The notes under the pieces: model-generated
The model's input: only the letters and a program-made list of their open reading frames with translations
Database searches by the model: none
Told to the model about the DNA's origin: nothing
Position numbers and translations under genes: made by a program
Part shown: positions 1-10,897 of the stretch, piece after piece
Position numbering within the stretch: position 1 is the stretch's first letter
Layout of the letters: each line of letters begins with the position of its first letter
Source: Mediterranea massiliensis
Lineage (GTDB): Bacteria > Bacteroidota > Bacteroidia > Bacteroidales > Bacteroidaceae
Direction of reading: 5' to 3'
Length of the DNA: 64,000 nucleotides
Assembly (NCBI GenBank): GCA_015060695.1
Contig: SUYA01000009.1
Location: forward strand, 31,893 to 95,892

Positions 1-440
1 TCAGAACGGCTTTGTTCATAGATTTGAGCAGTAGTCATGTTCATGATTTTGTGGTTTTTCAACACACCAGCCAAGAAACCTGCCAACATATTTTCGCGGC
101 TGATACTCATCGTTGAGTCGTTTCCGAAGAGTTGTTCGTTGATACCTTCAACCCATTGTTTGCTCACCATTTGTCCGATGCGCAGACCTTCCATATAAGC
201 CACATCGCTCTCTTTAATCTTAGCGGCACCTTCGTTGAATCCTTTCAAGAAGTCAACCAATTGAGTGCTGTCGATACCCATTTGAGCAAGATATTGTCCC
301 AATGTTTCAGTACGTGTCATACCCATGGCATAAGAGAGTGTATCAATTTCGTTCTTCAAGTTAGCCTTAGGGCTTTGTGCGGTGCATGATGCCAATGTAG
401 CCACCACCGCCAATGTTGCGATGAATGAGATTTTCTTCAT
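1..440 (-). CDS. FKBP-type peptidyl-prolyl isomerase, N-terminal part (continues off the left edge)
   Basis: Reverse-strand ATG at 438-440; reads MKKISFIATLAVVATLASCTAQSPKANLKNEIDTLSYAMGMTRTETLGQYL..., a lipoprotein signal plus FKBP N-terminal domain; open to the window edge. Confidence 0.8.
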   Translation of the reverse strand, partial: MKKISFIATLAVVATLASCTAQSPKANLKNEIDTLSYAMGMTRTETLGQYLAQMGIDSTQLVDFLKGFNEGAAKIKESDVAYMEGLRIGQMVSKQWVEGINEQLFGNDSTMSISRENMLAGFLAGVLKNHKIMNMTTAQIYEQSRS

Positions 441-460
441 ATTCTTCTTTCTATTTATTA

Positions 461-1069
461 TTATTTATTTATCACTTTCAGCAGTTCTACTTCAAAAATC
501 AAAGTGCTGTGAGGCGGAATCATTTCTCCGGCACCGTGAGCGCCATATCCCAAGTCACTGGGAATGTACAGTTTCCACTTGGCACCTTCAGGCATCAGTT
601 GCAATGCCTCCACCCATCCGGGTATTACTTGGTTTACGCCAAATGTAGCCGGTTGTCCGCGCTTGATGGAGCTATCGAACAGCGTTCCGTCAATCAGCGT
701 ACCTTCATAGTGACATTGCACTTGGTCGGTAGCCTTGGCACGCGGGCCTTCCACATTACCTTCGTTGATTACCTCATATTGCAGGCCGCTGGGCAAAGTA
801 ACAATGCCTGCTCGTTTTTTGTTCTCTTCCAAGAAGCGTTTGCCGGCTTCTATGTTGGCTGCATTCATTTTCTCTTCCAACTCTTGGAAGTACTTGTTCA
901 CAATGTCGCGTGCCTCGGTATGGCTCATTGCTGTTTGATTACCATCGAGTACGTCTTTAATAGCTTGGGCAAAATCTTCTACTGCGATGCCCTTGGCACC
1001 CATGCCCAACAAGTTTTGGCCAATACCCAGGCCGATAGCATAACTGAATTTATCCATGTCCTTTTCCAA
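461..1069 (-). CDS. FKBP-type peptidyl-prolyl cis-trans isomerase
   Basis: 202 aa; FKBP signature VQCHYEGTLIDGTLFDSSIKRGQPATFGVNQVIPGWVEALQLMPEGAKWKLYIPSDLGYG. Confidence 0.93.
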   Translation of the reverse strand: MEKDMDKFSYAIGLGIGQNLLGMGAKGIAVEDFAQAIKDVLDGNQTAMSHTEARDIVNKYFQELEEKMNAANIEAGKRFLEENKKRAGIVTLPSGLQYEVINEGNVEGPRAKATDQVQCHYEGTLIDGTLFDSSIKRGQPATFGVNQVIPGWVEALQLMPEGAKWKLYIPSDLGYGAHGAGEMIPPHSTLIFEVELLKVINK

Positions 1070-1193
1070 TTAACGAGCCGCAAAAGTACGTCTTTTTATT
1101 GAATCATTTCACTTTTAGGTATTTAAATTTTCTAATATTGAACGAAACATGTTAAATTTGCGTTGCTTATTCTATTAATAAGGAGGTATTTAT

Positions 1194-1898
1194 ATGAAAA
1201 AGTTAGTCGTTTTATCAGGAGCCGGCATCAGTGCCGAGAGTGGAATCAGTACTTTTCGTGATGCAGGAGGATTGTGGGACAAGTATCCGGTAGAGCAAGT
1301 TGCTACCCCCGAAGGCTATGCCGCCAATCCCGAATTAGTCATTCGCTTTTACAACGAACGACGCAAGCAGTTGCCCGATGTAAAGCCCAACGGAGGGCAT
1401 CAAGGTGTAGCCGAGCTGGAAAAGTACTACGACGTAACCGTAGTGACACAAAATGTAGATAACCTGCACGAACGAGCCGGCAGCAGCAAGGTGATTCATT
1501 TACATGGCGAACTGACCAAAATGTGTAGCAGCCGCAACCCCAACGACCCACGCTATATCGTCGAACTGAAACCCGAAGAATATGAAACCCGTGTGGACGA
1601 CTTGGCCGGTGACGGCAGCCCGCTGCGCCCCTTCATCGTCTGGTTTGGCGAATCCGTTCCCCTAATAGAAAGCGCCATCCACTACATCAGCCAAGCCGAT
1701 GTATTAGTCATCATCGGTACCAGCCTCAACGTCTATCCGGCAGCCGGCTTGCTCCATTACGCCCCGTCCGATGCCCAAGTTTTTCTTATCGACCCCAAAC
1801 CGGTAGATGCTCACACCAATCGCCCCATCCGAGTCATCCAAAAAGGAGCTACCGAAGGGATGAAAGAATTACTGGAAGTTCTTGGTTGCCACCAGTAG
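1194..1898 (+). CDS. cobB: NAD-dependent protein deacylase, Sir2 family
   Basis: 234 aa; GAGISAESGISTFR and TQNVDNLHERAG sirtuin motifs. Confidence 0.92.
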   Translation: MKKLVVLSGAGISAESGISTFRDAGGLWDKYPVEQVATPEGYAANPELVIRFYNERRKQLPDVKPNGGHQGVAELEKYYDVTVVTQNVDNLHERAGSSKVIHLHGELTKMCSSRNPNDPRYIVELKPEEYETRVDDLAGDGSPLRPFIVWFGESVPLIESAIHYISQADVLVIIGTSLNVYPAAGLLHYAPSDAQVFLIDPKPVDAHTNRPIRVIQKGATEGMKELLEVLGCHQ

Positions 1899-1907
1899 TG
1901 GTTTCTG

Positions 1908-2636
1908 CTATCGTTTGATAACCGCCCTCACTACAAACCATAGGTGATGAAGCAATGTACTGCCCCAACCGTAATGCTTAGCCATGATGCGGAAACGCTC
2001 TTTCAGCGAAGCCTTTTGGTTGCGGGTAGTCAACCCTTCATCTAAGTAATTTACCAATATCAGGTGGGTATTGTGGATGTTCTTGGCCTTTTTAAGAATG
2101 CGAACACACCAATCGAAATCGGCCGAGAAACGATATTTCAAGTCGTAAGGTTCTACCAACGCACGCTTGGCAAAGAAAGCCTGGTGACATACCAACATGC
2201 CTTGACGGAAGCTACGCCACGTCAATCTCTCCGGTGCTTGCAAACGACGCATACGTACAAACTCCCCCTGGTCGTTCACCAGAGCCGTCTCGCCATACAA
2301 TACGTCGGGCAGTTCGCTTCCCTGCCATGTAGCCACCATTTTCGTAAGAGTATCGTTGCTATAAAACGTATCGCCTGCATTCAAGAAGCAGAGGTAATCG
2401 CCCGTAGCCAAACCAATCCCTTTGTTCATGGCATCATAAAGCCCCTTATCCGGTTCGCTCACCACTTTGGTTATCCCCTCTTTATACTTGTTTATAATAG
2501 CAAGCGTATCGTCTTTCGAAGCCCCGTCCACCACGATGTATTCAATGTCTGCATAGGTTTGCGAAAGCACGCTCTTTATAGTTCTTTCTATTGTTTCGGC
2601 TGCATTGTAGCAGATGGTTATGATGCTGAATGTCAT
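1908..2636 (-). CDS. Glycosyltransferase family 2
   Basis: FSIITICYNAAETIERTIKSVLSQTYADIEYIVVDGASKDDT. Confidence 0.9.
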   Translation of the reverse strand: MTFSIITICYNAAETIERTIKSVLSQTYADIEYIVVDGASKDDTLAIINKYKEGITKVVSEPDKGLYDAMNKGIGLATGDYLCFLNAGDTFYSNDTLTKMVATWQGSELPDVLYGETALVNDQGEFVRMRRLQAPERLTWRSFRQGMLVCHQAFFAKRALVEPYDLKYRFSADFDWCVRILKKAKNIHNTHLILVNYLDEGLTTRNQKASLKERFRIMAKHYGWGSTLLHHLWFVVRAVIKR

Positions 2637-3898
2637 GGTTTATCAAGTATTTGTTTATATATATTAATAGTCTCTTTAGCTACAACGTCTGTACCAAAAC
2701 GCTCAGAAACTTCATTACGCAACTCCTCTCTCGATACAATTGTAGGTGCATCTTCTAAACTCCATCGTATTCCTTCAGCTAAATCTTCAACCGATAAATG
2801 CTTTGCCAAATAACCATTCTTTTTATGTTGGATAATGTCAGTTTGCCCACTATTATCAAACGAAACTGGTATGCATCCACACGCTTGTGCTTCGATAAGA
2901 GTTTGCCCAAATGTTTCATAATAAGACGCAGATATAGTGACATCTGCAGCAGAATACAGTTCTGCTAATGTTTTTGTAGAATTTATTTTTCCACAATATG
3001 TATAACTGACGGGAATTCGTGGGAAAAGTAAATCAGGTCGTTTTATTGCACCGAATAGAACCAAATGCAACTCATTGGGAGAGAAAATTGTTTTTTTTAG
3101 CAAAAGTTTAATTGCTTCAATAAGGAAATCTACTCCCTTTATATAGTCATCAATACGAGCCGCTCCAAAAAGAAGAAGATGTTTTTGTGGAAAGTGCCAG
3201 TTGTTACAAACTGTTTGTTTGTCAATCAATGGAAAATCATCAAGAGACAACGTATTAGGTATTACATATAACGGCATTTCTTTTAGCAAAACACTTTGCT
3301 CAACTTGTTGTGCTAACCAACGACTTACGCTGATAACATGAATTTTCTGATTCTTAAAAATATTTTTTTTTGCAATAAATACCCTATTAGATAAATCTTT
3401 CTTAGTAGGTATAGTTAAAAAGGGACAATTTTGACATTCGCTTTTAAAATGATGACAAGCATAAGCATAATGGCAAATCCCCGTACAAGGCCACATATCG
3501 TGCATGGTCCACACTACCGGCTTTCCCGATGCCAATATCTTTCGGATACCCTTCAGCGACAACATCCCCTGATTCACCCAATGCAGATGAATAATGTCTG
3601 CCTCCTTAAATGCCGGTAGCCTCGTAATGTCAATACCCACATTAGCTATATCCACCGCAAACAGATTCTTTCGGCTCAGTCGGTTGGCCACCCAAATGCA
3701 GAAACGCTCCCACACAAAACAGAACTTCATCCACCATTTATGCCCCACGGCAATCACCTGTGGATGATTAGTTTGCTTATCGCGCACCAACATTTTAGCC
3801 GTTACGCCCTCTTGCTTATTCAGTGCTTCCAACAACCGTCCGCAAGCCACGGCCGCCCCACCTGTTCGTTCTGCTGTATTGACTAATAGTATCTTCAT
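2633..3898 (-). CDS. Glycosyltransferase family 4
   Basis: N-terminal VNTAERTGGAAVACGRLLEAL; C-terminal ETFGQTLIEAQACGCIPVSFDNSG GT-B motif. Confidence 0.88.
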   Translation of the reverse strand: MKILLVNTAERTGGAAVACGRLLEALNKQEGVTAKMLVRDKQTNHPQVIAVGHKWWMKFCFVWERFCIWVANRLSRKNLFAVDIANVGIDITRLPAFKEADIIHLHWVNQGMLSLKGIRKILASGKPVVWTMHDMWPCTGICHYAYACHHFKSECQNCPFLTIPTKKDLSNRVFIAKKNIFKNQKIHVISVSRWLAQQVEQSVLLKEMPLYVIPNTLSLDDFPLIDKQTVCNNWHFPQKHLLLFGAARIDDYIKGVDFLIEAIKLLLKKTIFSPNELHLVLFGAIKRPDLLFPRIPVSYTYCGKINSTKTLAELYSAADVTISASYYETFGQTLIEAQACGCIPVSFDNSGQTDIIQHKKNGYLAKHLSVEDLAEGIRWSLEDAPTIVSREELRNEVSERFGTDVVAKETINIYKQILDKP

Positions 3899-4241
3899 GT
3901 CGTAAACCGTTTCGTCTGATAGCTATTTACTCTTTACCGCAAAAGTACAATAAATCTATAACCCAACAAAGGCTAAAACGATTTATTCTATTAACCAAAG
4001 ATTTTGTGTACCCTGATATTATGCAACATTCGCTATTTTATTTTTTTCAATTTCTGCGCAATAGATCCCACCCTCATGCTAAGGAGACTCGGTATCTGAG
4101 TACCCATTTAGAAGAGGAAAAACTAAAATCTCCAAAAATAGTAACAGAATTAAGAAATTCTTTCTACTTTTGTCAAGCTCATTAACTCAGAAAGAGTTGT
4201 AAAATACATATTATTAAGTATTCAATTATAATTCTAATCTC

Positions 4242-5249
4242 ATGAACGATAAAATAGATTTTGTGATTATATGGGTAGATAACAACGACCCTTTATGGCA
4301 ACAAGAATATAATAAATATGCCAATAAAAGTGCCTCTACAGATGATAAAAGTACAGCACGTTATCGCGATTGGGACAACTTACGATATTGGTTCCGAGGA
4401 GTAGAAAAGTTTGCACCATGGGTTAATAAAATACATTTTGTGACTTGTGGACACTATCCTAAGTGGCTGAACCTTAAAGCTCCCAAACTTAATTTCGTAA
4501 AACACGAAGATTATATTCCTCATGAATACCTACCCGTTTTTAGCGCTAATCCCATTGAAATCCATTTGCACCGGATACCAGAGTTAGCAGAAAAATTTGT
4601 CTTTTTCAATGACGATCTTTTCCTTATAAATAATGTTTCTCCTGAACGTTTTTTCAAAAATGGGCTACCTTGTGACATGGCGGCATGCACAGTAGCAGGG
4701 ACACTCGATTTCACAATGTCCCATATTGCAACTAATAATATGTATTGCATAGAGAGTACATTTGATAAAAAAAAGGTCATTCTTAAACATTGGAATAAAT
4801 GGTTTCATTGGAAGTACGATATGGGAAGGTTATTAAAGACATTTTGCTTGTTACCATTCTCCCATTTTGCAACGATATTCGACCCTCATTTATCCAATGC
4901 ATTTTTAAAAGAAACATTTTATTCTGTATGGAGTCAATATGAAGAAAGCCTTGTAAGAACTTCACAATCTCGGTTCCGTTCTATTGCAGACAACAATCAA
5001 TATCTATTTAGGTATTGGCAATTGCTTACAGGAAATTTTGAACCTACAAATGTAACAAAAGACGGAAAGTATTATTCCATATCAGAAGAATCCATAGAAG
5101 AAATTGAAAGAGTTATTACATCTCAAAACTGCAATCTTTTGGTATTAAATGACAGCAATGAAATCAAATCTTTTGAAACAATTAAAAATAGAATAAATAA
5201 TGCTTTTGAAACAATTCTTCCTAATAAATCCGACTTTGAACTATTCTAA
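4242..5249 (+). CDS. Stealth-family capsular polysaccharide phosphotransferase
   Basis: DFVIIWVDNNDPLWQQEYNKY (Stealth CR1), RYRDWDNLRYWFRGVEKFAPWVNKIHFVT and FVFFNDDLFLINNV (CR2). Confidence 0.85.
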   Translation: MNDKIDFVIIWVDNNDPLWQQEYNKYANKSASTDDKSTARYRDWDNLRYWFRGVEKFAPWVNKIHFVTCGHYPKWLNLKAPKLNFVKHEDYIPHEYLPVFSANPIEIHLHRIPELAEKFVFFNDDLFLINNVSPERFFKNGLPCDMAACTVAGTLDFTMSHIATNNMYCIESTFDKKKVILKHWNKWFHWKYDMGRLLKTFCLLPFSHFATIFDPHLSNAFLKETFYSVWSQYEESLVRTSQSRFRSIADNNQYLFRYWQLLTGNFEPTNVTKDGKYYSISEESIEEIERVITSQNCNLLVLNDSNEIKSFETIKNRINNAFETILPNKSDFELF

Positions 5250-5288
5250 TCTAATGTAAAAAATAAACATTGGCAAAAAGACTATAGA

Positions 5289-6266
5289 CTACAATCCTAT
5301 AATACTACGTACTTTCCACATTACCTTAGAATATAAAATTGCCATCGGATAAGGGGAATAAAAATGAACCAGTAATAAAAAGTTACATACACTTATTTCT
5401 TGAAAATTCTCTTTTACAAATCGTTTTATATAAGATTGATATTGCCGGTAATATTTACGATGATTTTTGTTTCTCTTCCATGTTTTATTCCAATAATGAA
5501 GTGATGTGATGCAATATCTATTGATTTGCGCTATTTTTATATTTCTATCAGATGAAGTCTTGCCTATTATTTGCAAAACCCGCAGCAAACTATCGAAGTG
5601 CTTTTGTTTTATGTTATGAGTCATGCTATGCCTATTTATTCTGTAAAAATAGGTAATACTTGGCAATACTGCCATAGATGACAAATGGCCCGATATTGCA
5701 TGGCGAAATAATATGTCTTCAGCAAATTTTATATCTTTATCAAAATGCAACTGAAAATCAATTATAAATTTACGTTTTAATAAAATGTTCCATATACATG
5801 CAACTTCTAAACATTGCTTTATGCTATCATGACCTTTGAATATACTCTCTTTTGCACTATTATCAGACACTATAATAGGCTGAAAATATGTTCCTTTAAT
5901 AAACTTTCCTTCTACTAACTCTATCCCTCTATGTCTGATAGCTACATCTGCTAATAACTGAATAGCATTAGGCATAATAGCATCGTCACTATCTACGAAA
6001 TAAATATATTCACCCTTGGCAGCTTTCATACCACTATTGCGAGCTTCTGAAAGTCCCTTGTTATGTTCGTGGTCAATGATGGTAGTAGGACATCTGTCTT
6101 TATATTTAGCAATTATAGAATAGGCAATATCCATAGAATGATCCGAGCTACAATCGTTAACCAACACCACTTCAATATCTGAATAAGTTTGTTGATATAC
6201 TGACTCTAAACATTCTTCAATGTATAATTCAAGATTATATATAGGAATAATGATACTAACCAACAT
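5289..6266 (-). CDS. Glycosyltransferase family 2
   Basis: VSIIIPIYNLELYIEECLESVYQQTYSDIEVVLVNDCSSD ... YFVDSDD. Confidence 0.9.
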   Translation of the reverse strand: MLVSIIIPIYNLELYIEECLESVYQQTYSDIEVVLVNDCSSDHSMDIAYSIIAKYKDRCPTTIIDHEHNKGLSEARNSGMKAAKGEYIYFVDSDDAIMPNAIQLLADVAIRHRGIELVEGKFIKGTYFQPIIVSDNSAKESIFKGHDSIKQCLEVACIWNILLKRKFIIDFQLHFDKDIKFAEDILFRHAISGHLSSMAVLPSITYFYRINRHSMTHNIKQKHFDSLLRVLQIIGKTSSDRNIKIAQINRYCITSLHYWNKTWKRNKNHRKYYRQYQSYIKRFVKENFQEISVCNFLLLVHFYSPYPMAILYSKVMWKVRSIIGL

Positions 6267-6327
6267 GATACTCTGAATTATTTAAATCTGAAATCACCAC
6301 GAAGATAATGCAATTATTAGTTATCAA

Positions 6328-7311
6328 TTATTTTATATGAAACCTGTAATACTCACTCAATGATATTGGGAAATAGATAGCACGCAATCTTCCTATCAAA
6401 GGATTTTGTTTCCGAGCGTAAAACAACTGTTTGTAGTGGCATACACAAAACCATTGCAAACGAATGAAATCAAGAAAAGAAGTGCTGATATATAATTGTA
6501 TCATCTGTTTTGCATCTTTCAAAATCTTTTCGTCCGAATCTATTTTATTCAAAAATCTCAAAGTAATACCTTGCCTTCTTCTGATTTCCGGCTTTATACT
6601 TTTATTGTATTTCCATTGCCGTACAATACTATTTACGATATTTCCAAATGTCTTTTGATTATTGATTGGTTTAGAATATGTTGCTGCCTCAACATATCTC
6701 CTTTGCTTAACTAAACTATGATTAAGATAGATTAGGCTATCGTAGGATAATGCAATAATTATTAAAATAGAATCATAGTATCTGATAGAAGCAAACTCCG
6801 AGATATCCGGAATCTTATCAAGCAATTTCCTTGATAATAACAATGTATGTCCGGCCATTGTGCCTATGAATAGTTGTCTAAGTAGGCTATAATTAATCTC
6901 TCTATTATCTACTCGTATAGCAGCATTGCTATCAGAAAAAGGAGTTGAACGACCACCGCACAGAAGATTATCTCCAATATGTTGCATTTGCAATTCCAGT
7001 TTATAATCTTCCCATATATCATCTTGGTCTGCAATAGCAATATAATCTCCGGTAGCTTTGTGGAGAGCATCGAAGAAATTAGGGTTGATTCCTTTGTTTT
7101 CTTGATTTCTATAGACTTTTATAATCGAGTGCTTTTCTTGATATTCGCACAATATATCGTATGTTTTATCTGTACTACAATCATCTTGTATGATAACCTC
7201 ATGGATAGGATATGTCTGCCTTAATATCGAATCGATTTGTTCTTTTACATATCGTTCTCCATTATAAGTACACATCACAACAGATATACTCTTATTCATA
7301 TTCATGTTCAA
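6328..7311 (-). CDS. Glycosyltransferase family 2
   Basis: ISVVMCTYNGERYVKEQIDSILRQTYPIHEVIIQDDCSTDKT ... IADQDDIW. Confidence 0.9.
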   Translation of the reverse strand: MNMNMNKSISVVMCTYNGERYVKEQIDSILRQTYPIHEVIIQDDCSTDKTYDILCEYQEKHSIIKVYRNQENKGINPNFFDALHKATGDYIAIADQDDIWEDYKLELQMQHIGDNLLCGGRSTPFSDSNAAIRVDNREINYSLLRQLFIGTMAGHTLLLSRKLLDKIPDISEFASIRYYDSILIIIALSYDSLIYLNHSLVKQRRYVEAATYSKPINNQKTFGNIVNSIVRQWKYNKSIKPEIRRRQGITLRFLNKIDSDEKILKDAKQMIQLYISTSFLDFIRLQWFCVCHYKQLFYARKQNPLIGRLRAIYFPISLSEYYRFHIK

Positions 7312-7387
7312 TGATTGAAAACATTTGACTTTCTATTCAGCCACGAAGATAATGCAATTTTATCAATTGACAAAGAATAGATTTATT

Positions 7388-8824
7388 TCACCTCTTCCGG
7401 AAATAGCCTATGCTTTCCTTGAATGTCTGTGCCCCACTTAGCCACATCAGCACAAGGTATAGCGATGCAGCAATGGCAATCTTTCCTACAAACAACAAAT
7501 AGATGTTAGTGATGGGGCGAGTGAGGTAGTAACAAGCCAGCATACTGAACAGAGCTATCAGCAAGAAGGGTACTATGTCCATCAACAAATGATGAAAGCG
7601 ATAGCCTATCTCCCGATGAACAAAATAATACCACACAAACAGCCAAGCAATGTTGATGCAGACATAGGTAACAATCATGGTGTGTATGCCATAGGGGTAG
7701 ATGAAACAGATAACCAATAGTTGCAGCAACCCTAAAGAGATGTTACACCACATGTGGATATTAGACTTCCCCTTGCTGACCACCAAATTGGAACATAACC
7801 CGCATATAGGGATAAAGGCACCGCTGATGCATAATAACCGAAGTATTTGGGCACTTGCTGCCCATTTATCAGTGATGGCAATGGCAATCAACTCAGGGGC
7901 TATAAGTGACAAGCCAAACATGGCGGGAAAGGAGACAAAAGCCGTAAAGCGCATCATCTTGCGAAAGATGCGTAATTGACGCTCTTTATCGTCAGACACT
8001 TGGGCCAATATGGGGTGGGCCACACTGTTTATCATCCCACTTATCAAAGAGTGCCCCATCCCATTCCATTTATTGGCTTGGTTGTAGAAACCCACATCCT
8101 TGCTTGAATAGAATTTACCTAAGATAACCGAGAAGATGTTGTTATTTATATGATTGAATATATTGGTTGCCAACATCTTGCAACTGAATGAAAACATCTC
8201 CCGAATGGGGCGGAAGTCAAAGGTAAAGGTGGGTCGCCAAGGGGAGAAGTACCAATAGAAACACATCGCCACACTGATATAGACAATATTTTGTGTCGCA
8301 ATGCCCCAATAGGAGAAGCCGTTGTAAGCCAATGTAACCCCCACCGTACCGGATACAATCAAGGCGCTAATGCTGGTTATGGCTCGCTGTTTCACCATCA
8401 GTTTCTTATGCAGATAGGCACTTTGAGCCACCCCGGTACTGGAAATGACAAAGCCCAAGAAGCTATAACGAGCCAAAGCAGTCAGTTCCGGTTGGTTAAA
8501 GAAACGGGCTATTAAAGGGGCGCAAAAGTAAAGGATGGTATATATACAGAGGCTTGCCGAGATACTGAACCAAAAAACAGCGTTATAGTCATCGTGCCTA
8601 ATCTCTTTCCTGTTAATCAAGGCTGCAATGAAGCCACTCTCTTGCAAAGAGCCTGCTATAAGCGAGAAGATGGTGAGCATACCCACCATACCATAATCGG
8701 CAGGGGTAAGCAATCGAGCCAGAAAGATGCCAAAGAAAAGATTGAGCAACTGCATGGAAACGTTGCTCAATCCGCCCCAAAAGAGGCCTTTTGCGGTTTT
8801 ATCTTTCAATGACTGTCCGGCCAT
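7388..8824 (-). CDS. Lipopolysaccharide/exopolysaccharide flippase (Wzx/MOP superfamily)
   Basis: 478 aa polytopic; KGLFWGGLSNVSMQLLNLFFGIFLARLLTPADYGMVGML. Confidence 0.88.
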   Translation of the reverse strand: MAGQSLKDKTAKGLFWGGLSNVSMQLLNLFFGIFLARLLTPADYGMVGMLTIFSLIAGSLQESGFIAALINRKEIRHDDYNAVFWFSISASLCIYTILYFCAPLIARFFNQPELTALARYSFLGFVISSTGVAQSAYLHKKLMVKQRAITSISALIVSGTVGVTLAYNGFSYWGIATQNIVYISVAMCFYWYFSPWRPTFTFDFRPIREMFSFSCKMLATNIFNHINNNIFSVILGKFYSSKDVGFYNQANKWNGMGHSLISGMINSVAHPILAQVSDDKERQLRIFRKMMRFTAFVSFPAMFGLSLIAPELIAIAITDKWAASAQILRLLCISGAFIPICGLCSNLVVSKGKSNIHMWCNISLGLLQLLVICFIYPYGIHTMIVTYVCINIAWLFVWYYFVHREIGYRFHHLLMDIVPFLLIALFSMLACYYLTRPITNIYLLFVGKIAIAASLYLVLMWLSGAQTFKESIGYFRKR

Positions 8825-8834
8825 TCTGCTTGCA

Positions 8835-10877
8835 TTACTTCACTTCACTACCCGGCTTCACCTCTTTCAACAGAGAGGTAACGGCCAGTGAGCCGTCGTA
8901 GTTTTCGGCACTGAGAATCATACCCTCGCTCACCAAGCCGTTCTTGAATTGGCGCGGAGCCAAGTTGGCAATAAACAGCACTTGCTTGCCTACCAACTCT
9001 TCAGGTTGATAGTGTTGGGCTATGCCACTGACAATGGTACGGTTCTCCAATCCATCGGCAATCTTGAATTGCAACAGTTTCTTCATCTTGGGCACAGCGG
9101 TACACTCAAGCACAGTACCTACCCGAATATCCAACTTTTCGAAATCTTCGAAACTGATGATGGGTTTAATGGGGTTAGCCTTATAGTTGGCTGCCTCGTT
9201 CAGCTTCTTGATATCTTCCAAACGTTGCATTTGAGCATCAATGGCACTGTCTTCTATCTTTTCGAAGAGCAGGGCAGGCTCACCCAACTGATGGCCGGCT
9301 TTCAACAAATCGGTGCTACCCAACTGATTCCATTCGAAACTTTCCATATTCAACATCTTGCGCAGTTTTTCACTACTGAAAGGCAAGAACGGTTCGAAGG
9401 CAATGGCCAGGTTAGCTACCAATTGAAGTGAGATGTGCAAGATGGTCTTCACCCGTTCAGGATCGGTCTTGATAACCTTCCACGGTTCGCAATCGGCCAA
9501 GTATTTGTTGCCGATACGTGCCAAATTCATGGCCTCTTTTTGTGCATCGCGGAATTTAAATACGTCGAGTAACTTTTCTACCTCTTGCTTCACGTCGGCA
9601 AACTCTTTCAACGTCTCCTTGTCATACTCTGTCAGTTCGCCACATGCCGGTACCACGCCATCGTAATACTTCTTGGTCAGTTGCAGGGCACGATTCACAA
9701 AGTTACCATATACGGCCACCAGTTCGTTGTTATTGCGTGCCTGAAAATCGCGCCAAGTAAAGTTGTTGTCTTTCGTTTCCGGAGCATTGGCGGTAAGTAC
9801 ATAACGCAATACGTCTTGCTTGCCGGGGAAATCTACTAAGTATTCGTGCAACCACACCGCCCAATTGCGGCTGGTAGAAATCTTATCGTCTTCCAGATTC
9901 AAGAATTCGTTGCTGGGCACATTGTCGGGCAAGATGTAACTGCCTTCGGCTTTCAACATGGCGGGGAATACGATGCAGTGGAACACGATGTTGTCTTTAC
10001 CAATGAAGTGTACCAAGCGTGTTTCGGGGTCTTTCCACCAAGTTTCCCACGTGTCGGGCAACAGTTCTTTCGTGTTACTGATGTAGCCGATGGGAGCATC
10101 AAACCATACGTAAAGCACTTTTCCCTCGGCACCCTCTACGGGCACAGGGATACCCCAATCGAGGTCACGACTTACGGCACGAGGTTGCAAGCCCATGTCG
10201 AGCCAACTCTTGCATTGGCCATATACGTTGGGACGCCACTCTTTGTGCTCTTCCAGAATCCATTGACGCAACCACTCTTCGTGTTGGTCAAGAGGCAGAT
10301 ACCAATGCTTGGTTTCTCTCATCACCGGCTGACTACCGCTAATGGCACTCTTCGGATTAATCAAATCGGTGGGACTGAGGCTGGTACCGCACTTCTCACA
10401 TTGGTCGCCGTATGCTCCTTCGGCATGGCAATGGGGACATTCACCGGTGATATAACGGTCGGCCAAGAACTGTTTGGCCTCTTCGTCGTAGTACTGCATG
10501 GAGGTTTTTTCCACAAATTTACCCTCGTCATACAGCTTGCGGAAGAAATTGCTGGCTACTTCGCGATGGGTGCTTGAAGTAGTACGGCTATATACATCGA
10601 ACGAGATGCCAAATTCCTTGAATGAATCCTTGATGAGATTATGGTAACGATCTACTACATCTTGCGGAGTAATGCCCTCTTTCTTGGCACGGATGGTGAT
10701 GGGCACACCGTGTTCATCACTACCCCCGATAAATAACACTTCTTCTTTCTTTAATCTCAAGTAGCGGACATAGATGTCAGCTGGCACATATACGCCGGCC
10801 AAGTGTCCGATGTGTACAGGACCGTTGGCATAGGGCAAGGCCGATGTCACGGTGGTACGTTTGAACTTTTTTTCCAT
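8835..10877 (-). CDS. metG: Methionyl-tRNA synthetase
   Basis: 680 aa; [18 protein letters not shown], zinc-binding Cys pairs, C-terminal tRNA-binding domain. Confidence 0.97.
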   Translation of the reverse strand: MEKKFKRTTVTSALPYANGPVHIGHLAGVYVPADIYVRYLRLKKEEVLFIGGSDEHGVPITIRAKKEGITPQDVVDRYHNLIKDSFKEFGISFDVYSRTTSSTHREVASNFFRKLYDEGKFVEKTSMQYYDEEAKQFLADRYITGECPHCHAEGAYGDQCEKCGTSLSPTDLINPKSAISGSQPVMRETKHWYLPLDQHEEWLRQWILEEHKEWRPNVYGQCKSWLDMGLQPRAVSRDLDWGIPVPVEGAEGKVLYVWFDAPIGYISNTKELLPDTWETWWKDPETRLVHFIGKDNIVFHCIVFPAMLKAEGSYILPDNVPSNEFLNLEDDKISTSRNWAVWLHEYLVDFPGKQDVLRYVLTANAPETKDNNFTWRDFQARNNNELVAVYGNFVNRALQLTKKYYDGVVPACGELTEYDKETLKEFADVKQEVEKLLDVFKFRDAQKEAMNLARIGNKYLADCEPWKVIKTDPERVKTILHISLQLVANLAIAFEPFLPFSSEKLRKMLNMESFEWNQLGSTDLLKAGHQLGEPALLFEKIEDSAIDAQMQRLEDIKKLNEAANYKANPIKPIISFEDFEKLDIRVGTVLECTAVPKMKKLLQFKIADGLENRTIVSGIAQHYQPEELVGKQVLFIANLAPRQFKNGLVSEGMILSAENYDGSLAVTSLLKEVKPGSEVK

Positions 10878-10897
10878 ATTGTGTGATTGTTTTTCTA

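Noticed and set aside
1908-8824. Phase-variable capsule locus with invertible promoter
   Set aside because: No paired inverted repeats flanking a promoter and no adjacent invertase or UpxY/UpxZ-type genes seen.
8949-10577. Long antisense ORFs opposite metG (also opposite fabF, leuS, frdA and the GH3 glycosidase)
   Set aside because: Shadow frames of strongly coding genes; no family motifs, no promoters or RBS.
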